A DNA stretch of 64,000 bases, from NCBI RefSeq assembly GCF_902686445.1, contig NC_062220.1:91760143-91824142 (forward strand), given 5' to 3'. The DNA is from Sciurus carolinensis. Taxonomy: Eukaryota; Chordata; Mammalia; Rodentia; Sciuridae. Both the position numbers and the translations under genes were made by a program. The notes below the pieces were generated by a model. That model saw only the letters and a list, made by a program, of their open reading frames with translations. It did not search any database and had not been told where the DNA came from. Positions 33,791 to 45,657 of this stretch are shown piece after piece (the stretch's first letter is position 1; each line of letters begins with the position of its first letter).

Positions 33791-36700
33791 TGATTATTTT
33801 TAATATACTTTAAAAGGATAAGATTAGATTATTTTTGAAAAAATTTTATGGTAGCTGTTATTGGAATCTTAGAAGTAATTATTACTTAACTATAACATGT
33901 TTATATTTAGAAGTTATTTGAAATTAGAAGCACTGAAATAACTTCCCTCCTGCTTTTTATTACCTTTGGGATTAAGCCTTTTTGGTGGAAGCTTTCTTGG
34001 CTGGAAGTGTTTATTTATAAAGGAAATTGCTGCTATTTTAATTTTTTTCAATGAATAAGGAATATTGGCTTTCGATCAAGTTGATGCAGTTATACTTAAT
34101 AACAGCATTTTACTCAGAAACTAAGATGCTTTATTTCCTCCTACTCCCACCTACTTGGCAGCCCTAGTCCTTTCTACCTTATTTATTATATGCTAATTCT
34201 AAATCAGTCTGTGTTTCCTTCTTATTTTACAGTTAAGCTTTGTTCTTGATTAGATAGTATTCTTTAATTTTAATTTTTTTTGGTGGATTAGACTACAGAA
34301 ATGTAAAATCAGTATATGGGTAACAGAGTCAGGAGGGCCTTAATGTGATAACACTCTTTAAATTCTTAGCTATTACTGATTCTTATTGCATGAAGTAGCT
34401 ATGGAATTCTGGCTGAGCATCTTACCTCTGCTGTGGTCAGTTTCCCAAACTGCAAATAAAGATCATTATTTATAGGTTACATTATTCTCTCTAGTGATAT
34501 CAAATATATCTAACAGTGGAAGTTCATTTGAGTAAAAGTTCAAAGTGATGAGAATCTTTCCAAACTTTAGCTGGCAGCCAATAGCCATAGTGCTTTAAAA
34601 TCTTACTGCAGCTTATTTTGTAGAATAAACAATTTGGTCTGGTACTTTGGTGTTTTTCTTTGCAGGCTATGTCCACAATAGTCACTTTTTTATTTTTTTA
34701 ATAGTTGATTATTTTAACTTTAGTGTTTCACATTTTACCTCTTAGCTTTCATTGATGCAGTATTTTTGACTAGAGTGTTTTTCCATTTGTTCTCTGGCTT
34801 TTCGAATTTCTTCTTAGAGTCTCAGTTCAAGTCATATAAGTAAGTCTTCCCTCCTTGCCATGGTCTCCTCTGAATTTCTGTCACATTTATAATTTTGTTG
34901 GTGACTGAATTTGATTTTCTTAACTCTCCAACTAGATCATGCACTCATTTTCTACCTTTGCATGTCATACTGAAAATCATAAAGCTCAACATAGCTTGGT
35001 AAATATTTAACAACCTTTGTGGTTTGTGTTCATACGTCAGGGGGATGGGGTGGCTAGAAAGATCTTTTAATTGAAAACCCTTTTTTAAAATAGGACAAAA
35101 ACTGAGACACATAGAGGGAAGAATGTTACTTCTTTAAAAATCACATTGATTAGGAGAGCATTTTAAAATTCAAAGTGATCTGACTTTTTTCCTGAACAGC
35201 TGTGGAGGTGGGAAATGTTCAGGTGAGTTGGGATAAAATAGGTTGCTTCATTTATGGGGGTTATTAATAGATGCCCGCAATTTTCTGGTTTATATAGAAC
35301 CTGTGTTTCTGAATCAGATTAGGGCAGGGTCGAGATTAGGGAGGAAGAATGAAACAACTTCCTACCTTTGTTAAGGTGAAATAAAGCTGGAGTGTGGTAT
35401 GAGGGACAGTTGGATTTTTGGCTTCATTTACTTGGTAATTAGTCTAAATTCCTTTTAAGTTTTGAATTTATAATTTGTGGGGTTGTGATTTGTTCCTTTT
35501 TCCTCCTGCCATTATCCTTCTCTCTTTTTAGTGATTTTTATGCCTGTGACTTTGTTCTCTGTTCCTTCATGACTATTTTAGTTAACTATTGGAGGGATTG
35601 CTCTGAAGGCTGTTGTCATATTGTTTTATACATTTCAGAAGACTCTTAGGATCATATTCTTAAATTGCAGAGATGAATCTAGTTGAGAATTAGACTGGAG
35701 TAATACTGAATTTCACTCCATAGTAAATCTGTTTAATTTACCTGTTATTTTCCAAAATTAATTTCTCTTCAAGCCAAAAATGAAGTGATTTTTTTAAATT
35801 AAAAAATAGAACGTCAAAATTTTTAGGAAGATAAATTTCTCAAATGGTTGCTGAATTCTTGGTTTTTTTTCACAGCAAATACTGCAATCTTTAATTATTG
35901 AATATCCACTGTCCTCCCTGTCCAGTTCTTGTTTGGTCTTTTTGCACAATGTTCCTTATAGCCAAATTCTAGTATAAAAAGGAATTTTCAGTTCCATGAA
36001 ACCTGACATAGTGGGTTTTGACAGTACCATGATTATTTTCTTGCTTTTGCTCTTGCCTGTCATAATGTTGTATTTGCATTCTTTTAGCGATTTTTCTAGA
36101 AATTGTGTTTTTGGTTGTAACTGATACTTTTGACATTCTAATTAAATTAAGTTTACTTTAGCTCATTTTACTCTGTTTAAGCTTACTGAATTTCATTGTT
36201 TCCACCATTATGTTTTTCCTAAGAAATCGAGCTCCTTCCCCCTTTGTTTGCTTTCTTGTTAATTTTCTTGTATTTTTTTGTTTTGCCTTTTTGATCTATT
36301 TAGGAGGTAAAAAATATCTTATTTTCTGTATTAGTAATGATTAATCCATTTTTAAGAAACCTACTTTGTGCCTTAAGCAGCATAAGATTTTATAATTTGG
36401 GTTTATGATCAAAAGTATTAGGGAAGAAAACCCTTGACTTTTATGGGCCCCCACCAGAAGTAAGGGTTTCATTAGGGCTTGGTGGGCCTGCTAATGCAGC
36501 ATGATACCATTTACTTAACACAATCAGTAGTGGGGGACAAAAGAACAGAATTATGTGATATTTAGTGTTCTTTTCTTCCTCTTGTTATTACCTTAGTAAC
36601 CGTGATTTGGACGAATTATTTCTATCAATCTCATTGAAGAATTTTTTTGGGTAAAATGAGTTGCATTAGTTTGGAGGTTCATCATTACTTTCATGCATCT

Positions 36701-38161
36701 ATTTCTGTTGTGTGAGATCAAAGGTCCTTAATGAAATGACCTCGAGATTTTATATTGATTGATTGTACTGGAGAAGCACAACAGTTGGGTTTGTATTGTC
36801 CCTACAGTTACATGTCTAAGCCATCATTGACGTATGGTCTATCATTTAGTGAGCTACTTTTCATAAGCTGTTGTATGGCTACTTTAATACTTTTACTTAT
36901 GTTGAAAAGACTTGTGGTAATTATATAAATTATATAAATAAACTAAGTTCCCTTCTTTGCTGTTATTTGTCAGTTGGGGTGTAATTCTCAGAAAATTCTC
37001 ATGAAAGTTAGAAATCTTCTGCTTGAACTTGTGTTTTCACTATCATTTTTTTATGCAGTAATGTAAAATACCACATCTTTTATTCTCATGAGGTGTATAA
37101 TAGTAATTCCAGTTCCAGATTATTTGATTTTGTTATATTCCATAGTAAATCTGTTTAATTTTCCTATCAAAGATTTTAGAAACACTGTACAACTAAAAAT
37201 AAGGAGTTGTATTTAGAATGCTATTTGTGCTTATGATTTTGTTTTATAAATTGTTTTAATAATAGAACTCTACTTATTACCATGTATTTCACAGGAAAAA
37301 TTTCTTTAGTTATACTGTCATTGAGGCTGTGAATGTCTCTGAAATTGAAACTCTTGGTCTCAGAGAAAATAATTCATACTAGTAGGAAAAATGCTCTCAT
37401 GTTTTGGGTTGTTGATTCACTCACCCATAACAGGGGTGAATCAGTTGTTAATAGAGTGGTAACCAGCAGGAAAAGTGTTTTGCTTTTCATTAACTACAAA
37501 AGATCTTGCTTTTCACTAAGCACACACCTTCTTGGCCCTTTGGTCCTGGAGATCATTTGGATCAGGTTGGTGGCTTTGCTTTTATCTTTTCTGGGAACTA
37601 CATGCAATTTTATATCTTCTCTCCTTACTTCAAATAATGATCCCTTCTGATAACTGAAAATTGACTCCCTGGTTTTAAAGACAAAATGAGTTTACCTTTT
37701 CCCCCCTATATATCTCTATTTTCCAAGAGGAAAAAGGTTACATTTTCTTAGTTGCTTACTAAAGAACATAAAAAGGCAAAAAATGATTTTTTGGTAAACT
37801 TAGGTTTACATATTGCTAAGGTCTTTGCAAGGCTTTTCAAAACTGGCCTTGAACTTTGAACTTTGGATAGGCTTAGGTTCTTTATTCTTTTATCTGGCGT
37901 ATGGCCTATATTTCAGAAATCTGAGTTGTTGACAAAATAAAAAAGTATGTAAATAATGTTATGGAGTGTAATGTATATATATTACTGAATAGGCTAATAT
38001 TGGATGACTTAAATTAGCATCATTATCTGAAAGGAAATGTGGGAAAATATAACAGTATTTATTGCCTGCTATGCACTGCTAACATTACATCATTAGAAAT
38101 TAAACAGAGAGCTACATTTTTCAATTAGAACAACAACAAAGAGCTACATTGGAGCCAGATG

Positions 38162-38268
38162 TGAGGATGTGGTGGCACACACTTAGAGAGTCCCAGTTAC
38201 TCAGGATGCTGTGGCAGGAGGGTCCCCAGAGTGGGCAACATAGATTCTGTCAAAAGAAAAAGAAACAG
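38162..38268 (+). mobile_element. B1-like SINE, diverged
   Basis: 'gatgtggtggcacacactta', 'gtcccagttactcaggatgc' and 'agtgggcaacatagattctg'. Confidence 0.75.
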
Positions 38269-38689
38269 AAACTACATTGGTAGCTTATTCAAAAGTTTTT
38301 AAACGTTTAACATGGCAGGTTTAATAGTTTAGAAGCCTTCATTAATTCTTTACATTTTCTGGAAAAAAAAAAGATGTGGGAAAATCATCGTGCATTTTTA
38401 TATTTCAAAAAAATAGAATATTTATCAAAATTACTAAAAAGTGTTGAAAAATAAAATATACAGTCAATCCTATCATTAAGGCCTCTTTGTAACTTTAACT
38501 TGAAACTTGTATAAGTAAATGAAATCTCACCTGGTAAAACAAGGCTTTAAACTCTTAATTATCTGATCTCTGGATCCATAGACTCTGTAAACAGATAGGT
38601 TGACTCCCACATATTCTGAAATGGAGAACTATACTCAGTGGTCTCTCTCCCTCCCTCAAACCTCCCTCTCCCTCTCCCTTTTTCTCTCT

Positions 38690-38915
38690 TCTCTCTTTCA
38701 GTAATAGGGATTAAACCAGGAACACTTTACCGCTGAGCTACATCCCGTTCCTTTTTGTTCTTTATTTTGAGACACAGTCGTGGCAGGTTCCTTAGGGTCT
38801 CACTAAGTTGCTGAGGCTGCGCTAAGTTGTTGGAAGCTAGCCTTGAATTTATGATCCTCCTGCCTCAGCTTTCTAAATTGCTGGGATTACAGGTGTGTAC
38901 CACTGTGCTTAACTT
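38690..38915 (-). mobile_element. B1-dID composite SINE, antisense
   Basis: A CT-rich tract (38640-38700), then antisense ID ('aatagggattaaaccaggaa', 'taccgctgagctacatcccg') and antisense B1 ('ctaagttgctgaggctgcgc', 'cctgcctcagctttc', 'gggattacaggtgtg'). Confidence 0.9.
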
Positions 38916-40259
38916 TGTTATCCTGCCTTTACATAGAGAAAATCCGCTGTTTTTTGTTTGCTAAAATGCAACTTACTATTAAAATGTATCAAATTAAAAG
39001 TTATGACATGCTTTATTGATGTGCAAAAAGGCATATACCCACATTATTTGTGAGTGTATAATATTTAAAACCATAGAGGAAAAGTTTACAATTTCAAAGT
39101 TTAAAGTGTTTTGTTTTAAGTAGCAGATGACAACATGCCATTATTGAAGATTAATTCATCTAATTTAGATTAATGTAATATAATGAAATATGTTCTCATT
39201 AGAATTTGTTTTAATCTTGATAAACCTTGGCTAGATTAAGAACTTTGCTTTGTATAGAAAGAAAGATTTGTTATTCTTGTGTCCCCTGTGTTTCATTGAA
39301 AAACTATTTTTAATGTTCACATGTTTTAGAGTGAGCATACTTTAATATCTGTATATCTGCCATGTAGTATATGTTATGAAGATATTTTATGAACATATAT
39401 TTATTGGTTAATTAGAAACATATTATTTCACCATGACACTATTCTTTGAGTTCATATGACAATAGTTAATTTATAGTCAGGCTGTATTCTGACTTTTCAC
39501 ATAGTGACAAATTTAATTATTTCTGGAACAGTTACTATTATTATAATTAGTACCATCTGGATTTTATAGATGAGGAAACTGGGGCTTAGAGAAATCAAAT
39601 AATATGCTCCAGTTCATAAGTAAACACATAAACAAATAATCCCAGCATAAGTGGGTTAGTGTTATATGGTAGAAAAGTAGACTATGCTAGGCCTTCAGAG
39701 TATTTCGTCCACTACACTGCTAGAAGTCCCAGCTCTTTTTGTTTCTACTAAAAATACTCTTTACATTTTCCTTCTCTAACACAATTGCTTATTATTCAGA
39801 TTAGTGCTACCCAATATTCTATCTGGCAAGAAGTATCTTATTTAAAGTCTTAGTGGTAAACATCTGAGAAACCAAAGAACAGAAGCCTAAAACAAAATAT
39901 ATTACTTTTGATGTGTGGGACTGAGGAATGGAAGGACCTGAATACAGTTTTAAAACATCTTTTAGAAAGTCTCAAGTATTCTAAAACTTAACTCAAGTCT
40001 TTGGACAACTAATGATGCTGTCAAGGCTCTTTATTTAAATCTATAATAGTTTAGAAGTATTAGATTTAAACATAAATAATTGGGAATAAATGAAAAATAA
40101 AAGATTCTTATTTTTAACAAGAAGAATGCTATAGAAAACTATTTCCTTTTGCATTTTTATTTGAGGGAAAAGTTATGGTTTGTAAATTAGAAATTTCTAG
40201 TAATTCATTAGTTAAAATACAAGGAAAAATATTACCTTTTGCTTTTGGATGCCGCATTT

Positions 40260-40273
40260 AAGAATGTTACCTT
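40260..40273 (+). repeat. Target-site duplication, 5' copy (U6-L1 chimera)
   Basis: AAGAATGTTACCTT is repeated exactly at 42409-42422. The junction reads TTT|AAGA, as for the L1 endonuclease. The base after it is the first base of U6. Confidence 0.96.
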
Positions 40274-40380
40274 GTGCTCGCTTTGGCAGCACATATACTA
40301 AAATTGGAATGATACAGAGAAGATTACCATGGCCCCTGCGCAAGGATGACACGCAAATTCATGAAGCGTTCCATATTTTT
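40274..40380 (+). pseudogene. U6 snRNA retro-pseudogene, 5' half of chimera
   Basis: All 107 bases of U6 spliceosomal RNA are present, from GTGCTCGC to the terminal TTTTT. Compared with human U6 as I know it there are four changes: CTTCGG to CTTTGG in the 5' stem-loop, GGAACGATA to GGAATGATA, ATTAGCATGG to ATTACCATGG, and TTCGTGAAG to TTCATGAAG. Three are CpG-type transitions, as expected for an unselected copy. The fourth changes the AGC of the U2-pairing region beside the catalytic ACAGAGA. The upstream flank is only the target-site duplication, so there is no PSE or TATA box of a pol III U6 promoter. It is joined directly to L1 ORF2 at 40381. Confidence 0.97.
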
Positions 40381-41563
40381 CAAAGAAATTAAAGGGATAC
40401 GAATAGGAAAAGAAGAACTCAAACTATCCCTATTTGCTGATGATATGATTATATACTTAGAGGAACCAGGAAATTCCACCAGAAAACTTTTAGATCTCAT
40501 AAGTGAATTCAGTAAAGTTGCAGGATATAAGATCAACGCACATAAATCTAAGGCATTTTTGTACATAAGTGATGAATCTTCAGAAAGAGAAATTAGGAAA
40601 ACTACCGCATTCACAATAGCATCGAAAAAAATAAAATACTTGGGAATCAATCTCACAAAAGAGGTGAAAGACCTCTACAGTGAGAACTACAGAACACTAA
40701 AGAAAGAAATTAAAGAAAACCTCAGAAGATGGAAAGATCTCCCATGTTCTTGGATAGGAAGAATTAATATTGTCAAAATGGCCATACTACCAAAAGTGCT
40801 ATACAGATTCAATGCAATTCCAATTAAAATCCCAATGACGTACCTTACAGAAATAGAGCAAGCAATCATGAAATTCATCTGGAAGAATAAAAAACCCAGA
40901 ATAGCTAAAGCAATCCTCAGTAGAAAGAGTGAAGCAGGGGGTATCGCAATATCAGATCTTCAACTCTACTACAAAGCAATAGTAACAAAAATGGCATGGT
41001 ATTGGTACCAAAATAGAAAGGTGGATCAATGGTACAGAATAGAGGACACGGACACAAACCCAAATAAATACAATTTTCTCATACTAGACAAAGGGGCCAA
41101 AAATATGCAATGGAGAAAAGATAGCCTCTTCAACAAATGGTGCTGGGAGAATTGGAAATCCATATGCAACAGAATGAAACTAAACCCCTATCTCTCACCA
41201 TGCACGAAAATAAACTCAGAATGGATTAAAGACCTCGGAATCAGACCAGAGACCTTGCATCTTATAGAAGAAAAAGTAGGTCCAGATCTTCAACATGTCG
41301 GCTTAGGACCAGACTTCCTCAACAGGATTCCCATAGCACAAGAAATAAAAGCAAGAATCAATAACTGGGATAGATTCAAACTAAAAAGCTTTCTCTCAGC
41401 AAAGGAAACTATCAGCAATGCGAAGAAAGAGCCTACAGAGTGGGAGAAAATCTTTGCCAATCATACTTCAGATAGAGCACTAATCTCCAGAATCTATAAA
41501 GAACTCAAAAACTCTACACCAAGAATGCAAATAATCCAATCGACAAATGGGCTAAGGAAATGA
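40346..41563 (+). pseudogene. L1 ORF2 fragment in frame with U6 (405 codons)
   Basis: The frame opens at an ATG inside U6. The first 12 codons are U6-derived, followed without a break by ORF2 just upstream of the reverse-transcriptase active site; FADD is at residues 30-33. It then follows ORF2 until a run of 5 A at 41507-41511, where the 13.2 kb copy has 6. That one-base loss shifts the frame and ends the protein at 41563. The endonuclease and the N-terminal half of the reverse transcriptase (motif A aspartate) are absent, so no activity is expected. The in-frame junction is probably chance. Confidence 0.93.
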
Positions 41564-42156
41564 ATAGACACTTCACAGAAGATCTACAAGCAATCAACAA
41601 ACATATGGAAAAATGTTCAACATCTCTAGTAATAAGAGAAATGCAAATCAAAACCACCCTAAGATTCCATCTCACCCCAATTAGAATGGCGATTATTAAG
41701 AATACAAGCAACAACAGGTGTTGGCGACGATGTGGGGAGAAAGGTACACTCATACATTGCTGGTGGGACTGCAAATTAGTGCAGCCACTCTGGAAAGCAG
41801 TGTGGAGATTCCTTAGAAAACTTGGAATGGAACCACCATTTGACCCTGCTATCCCACTCCTAGGCCTATACCCAAAGGACTTACAATCAGCATATTACAG
41901 AGATACAGCCACATCAATGTTCATAGCTGCTCAGTTCACAATAGCCAGATTGTGGAACCAACCTAGATGTCCTTCAATTGATGAATGGATAAAGAAACTG
42001 TGGTATATATATACAATGGAATATTACTCAGCCATAAAGAATGATAAAATTATGGCATTTGCAGGCAAATGGATGAAATTGGAGAATATCATGCTAAGTG
42101 AGATAAGCCAATCTCAAAAAAACAAAGAACGAATGATATCGCTAATAAGTGGATGA
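41560..42156 (+). pseudogene. L1 ORF2 C-terminus after frameshift (198 codons)
   Basis: This continues ORF2 in the next frame after the one-base loss at 41507-41511. It overlaps the preceding frame by four bases. A further three-base deletion removes one Glu/Asp codon near residue 8 compared with the 13.2 kb copy. The C-x3-C-x7-H-x4-C cluster is at C54, C58, H66 and C71. Confidence 0.92.
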
Positions 42157-42169
42157 TGACACATAATGG

Positions 42170-42290
42170 GGGGTGGGAGGGGTTAGTGTTAGGGTTAGAG
42201 TTAGGATTAGGGAGTGGGGCAAGAATGGAGGAAGGAAGGACTGTATAGAGGGAAAAGAGGGGTGGGAGGGGTGGGGGGGAAGGGGAAAAA
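42170..42290 (+). repeat. L1 3' UTR: telomere-like block plus G-rich tract
   Basis: TTAGTG/TTAGGG/TTAGAG/TTAGGA variants (about 42184-42212), then a G-rich run (about 42258-42288). Confidence 0.87.
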
Positions 42291-42408
42291 TAACAGAATG
42301 AATCAAACAGCATTACCCTATGTAAATTTATGATTACACAAATGGTATGCCTTTACGCCATGTATAAACAGAGAAACAACATGTATCCCATTTGTTTACA
42401 ATAAAAAA

Positions 42409-42422
42409 AAGAATGTTACCTT
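42409..42422 (+). repeat. Target-site duplication, 3' copy (U6-L1 chimera)
   Basis: Exact repeat of 40260-40273, directly after the poly(A) tail. Confidence 0.96.
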
Positions 42423-43468
42423 TTCTCTTTTATTTGTATTTATTTCCAACAGCAAATTCCTTTCATCTTATTCTATCTTGTTACTTTTGTGTTTTAAATG
42501 AGTAAGTACAAATCATAATCATCAAACATTTTAAAATTTTCATGGATGGAAAATTACTGATTTGGACCATATGCAATTATATTTAGGAATGAATTTTGCA
42601 ATAACTTGAACATTTTGGAATTTAAAAAGTTTGCATTTCCATTTTATAAAACTTTGTACATGATAAAGCAAGCAAAAGTATCTGTTAAGGGCTATAGTTA
42701 GAAAAAAAAATACTCCACTTTTTGAAGCTTCCACTATGCCCATACTGTGTGAATGTAGCATGGGACTCGCGTGGGTGAGCAAGCCACTGGGTATCCAGAG
42801 TACTTAATTTAAGAGAAATATATGAAAAATTAAAACACAGCCATATTGAGAGTAACGAGGGATGTAGTTAAAAAAAGTCATCTCACTGTTTTTTTAATTT
42901 CTGCAGCTTCCAGATGTTAGGAAATGCTTTGTTCTTCCCTCCAACCCATCTGTTGTTTTGTTGTGTAACTGACACCACTGCAACTACCCAACACTAAGCA
43001 CCACCATATAAAAAGGCAAAATTTAGAACTTATTACACAGTTTTATGGAAAAAAATTACAAGAGTCAAAGTTTTAGATTTCTCTTTGAGTAGTGTAGAAA
43101 TTTTTCTGACTTAGAATTGAACACTAGAATTTCTTTATAGTTGAATTTAATTAATTTTTAATAGGTGATCCATTAAAATTATGCATTTGTTCTATTTATT
43201 TTTCCATATTATTATATTTTTGTTAGAAATGGAAATATAACTGTTTTCTACACAAAAATTAAAGAAAAAGGTACTAGTTATTTGTGATAATTTTAGTTCA
43301 GTAAATACACCATTTTGCCATTTTTAGAAAAACTAAAAAATGGGGTGCAAAACAAGATAAATTTTTCTTTGAATAATTAAATATTTTTATAAAATATTTC
43401 TTATATATTGGTGCCTTCCTCATAAATGCTATTGATTTCTATTTTGATTCTTCTATCAAATAGAATTT

Positions 43469-43663
43469 GTGCCAGGTGTGGTGGTGCATGCCTGTAATTC
43501 CAATGACTTGGGAGGCTCAGGCAGGAGGACCACAAGTTGGAGGCCAACCTCAGCAATTTAGTGAGACCCTGTCTCAAATTTAAAAAATTAAAAAAGGTCT
43601 GGGAATGTAGCTCAGTTGTAAAACTCCCTTGGATTCAATTCCTAGTACCCAAAACAAACAAAC
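43469..43663 (+). mobile_element. B1-dID composite SINE
   Basis: B1 ('gccaggtgtggtggtgcatg', 'gcctgtaattccaatgactt', 'gagaccctgtctcaaattt'), linker, ID-like 'tctgggaatgtagctcagtt', AAAC-rich tail. Confidence 0.93.
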
Positions 43664-43699
43664 AGAATGTACTTACTAGTATAGAATTTAGGTAGTAAA

Positions 43700-45012
43700 T
43701 TATTTATTCTTTTATTTATTTATTTTTACATGACAGTAGAGTACATTTTGAAATATTATACATACATAGAATAAGTATAAGTATAAGTATAATAAGTATG
43801 TTCTGATTAGGATCCCATTATTGTGGTTGTACATTATAAGGAGCTGTTTTGGTGGTGTATTTATATGCAAGAATAGGAAAGATATGCTTGATTTATTCTT
43901 TCCTGTTACCATCTCCCCTTCCTTCCCTTCATTCCTCTTTGTCTAGTCCAGTGAACTTCTAATCTTCCCTTCCTTTATTGTGGTTTAGCATCCACGTATC
44001 AGGGAGAACATTCTGCCTTTGGTTTTTGGGGACTGGTTTATTCACTTAGCATCACAGTCCCCAACTCCATCCATTTACTGGTAAATTCCATAATTTTACT
44101 CTTCCTATGACTGAGTAATATTCCACTGTGGATATATACCACATTTTCTTTATCCATTCATCTGTTGTAGGATGGTTCCATAACTTGGTTATTGTGAATT
44201 GAGCTGCTATAAACATTGATGTGACTGCATCACTGTGGTATGCTGATTTTAAGTCCTTTGGGTATAGGCCAAGAAGTAGAATAACTAGGTCAAATGGTGG
44301 TTCCATTCCAAGTTTTCTAATGAATCTTCATACTGCTTTGCAGAGTGGTTGCACCAATTTGCAATCCCACCAGCAATGTATGAGTATATCTTTTTCCCCA
44401 CATCCTCATCAACATTTATTGCTACTTGTATTATTGGTAATTGCCATTCTGACTGGAATGAGATGGAATCTGTGTTGTTTTGATTTGCATTTCTTTAATT
44501 GCTAGATATGTTGAACACTTTTTCATATATTTGGTGATCGATTTTATTTCTTCTTCTGTGAATTGTCTACTCAGTTCCTTAGCCCATTTGTTGATTGGAT
44601 TATTTGTGGTTTAAGTTTTTTGAGTTCTTTATATATCCTGGAGATTAATGCTCTGACTGAGGTGCTGGTGGTAAAGATTTTCTCCCATTCTGTAGGCCCT
44701 CTGTTCACATTCTTGATTGTTTGCTATGAAGAAACTTTTTAGTTTGATACTGTTCCATTTATTGATTTTTTTTTTTTTTTTGGGTATTGGTGTTTGAACT
44801 CAGGGGTACTAGGACCCTGAGCCACATCCCCAGCCCTATTTTGTGTTTTATTTAGGGACAGGGTCTCACTGAGTTGCTTAGTGCCTTGCCATTGCTGAGG
44901 CTGACTTTGAACTTGCAGTCCTCCTGCCTCAACCTCCTGAGCTGTTGGGATTACAGGTATGCGCCACCAAACCCAGCACCATTTATTGATTCTTGATTTT
45001 ACTTCTTGCAAA
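43700..45012 (-). mobile_element. Old L1 fragment, antisense, split by B1-dID
   Basis: Antisense L1 3' UTR and ORF2 C-terminus with many lesions. An 84-codon minus-strand remnant (44052-44306) retains '[18 protein letters not shown]'. L1 homology resumes after the SINE to about 45012. The 3' UTR has no telomere-like block. Confidence 0.87.
44755..44991 (-). mobile_element. B1-dID composite SINE with target-site duplication, antisense
   Basis: CCATTTATTGATT at 44755-44767 and 44979-44991 flanks poly(T), antisense ID ('ggtattggtgtttgaactca', 'ctgagccacatccccagccc') and antisense B1 (ending 'gggattacaggtatgcgcca'). It is nested in the L1. Confidence 0.96.
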
Positions 45013-45562
45013 ACCATAATCATTATGATAATTTTGGATCAATTATTCATCTTAACTTTCTTTTTCTCTTCTATTCCTTTATTACTTAGTCTCAAAAAAC
45101 TGGTCTCTTAAGAAAAGTAAGTTTTGTTAAAATCAGAATAATTTTTGTCCAGGTTTCTTTTGCCTACTTTTAAATGTGAATATACAGCAATCAAGCAAGC
45201 AAGTATATGTTACTTTGAGGAAGAGTGTTATTACCTTTCTTACGTTACTTTCCCCAATTACATGTTTGTCTTTTGGTTTTTATATATTTCTTGAAAATTC
45301 ATACTAATTTTGAAAAAGTCTTTTAAGATTATGTCACATTTGAATTCAGGAAATCCAGTTGTGTATAGAAGTGTTAATTTACCTTTTCAGATATTAAAAT
45401 GAATTAGTGCTATGCATTGAGTTTTGTCAGATCTCACTCTTAAGCCTTTTGAACTATCCAAGTGATATTCACATATCATTAGATAAGACAACCACAGAAA
45501 AATTCACTAGACTAGAGAAGCCCAGTGAATTCTACAGGATTTGATTTATTAAAGACAAGCTT

Positions 45563-45657
45563 GGGCTGGGGATATAGCTCAGTTGGTAGAGTGCTTGCTT
45601 TGCAAGCACAAGGCCCTGGGTTCAATCCCCAGCACCGCAAAAAAAAAAAAAAAAAAA
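45563..45657 (+). mobile_element. Young ID SINE
   Basis: 'gggctggggatatagctcag', 'gcttgctttgcaagcacaag' and 'gttcaatccccagcaccgc' with about 20 A. AAAGACAA flanks both sides (45551-45558 and about 45658-45665). Confidence 0.95.

Larger units (their letters stand above)
40381..42408 (+). mobile_element. Young 5'-truncated L1, 3' half of U6-L1 chimera
   Basis: Sense L1 from ORF2 to the full 3' UTR and poly(A). The 3' UTR (42157-42408) contains the TTAGGG-variant block, the G-rich tract, and the terminal 'gtatgcctttac' and 'caaatgggatacatgttgtt' (reverse complement) sections shared with the 20 kb and 57 kb copies. One AATAAA-like signal lies directly in the tail. The whole U6-L1 unit is bounded by the 14-base duplication, so both parts were inserted in one event. 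Confidence 0.96.

Noticed and set aside
40274..40380. Functional U6 snRNA gene
   Set aside because: No pol III upstream promoter is present, three changes are CpG-decay type, and the copy is fused to L1 inside a TSD.
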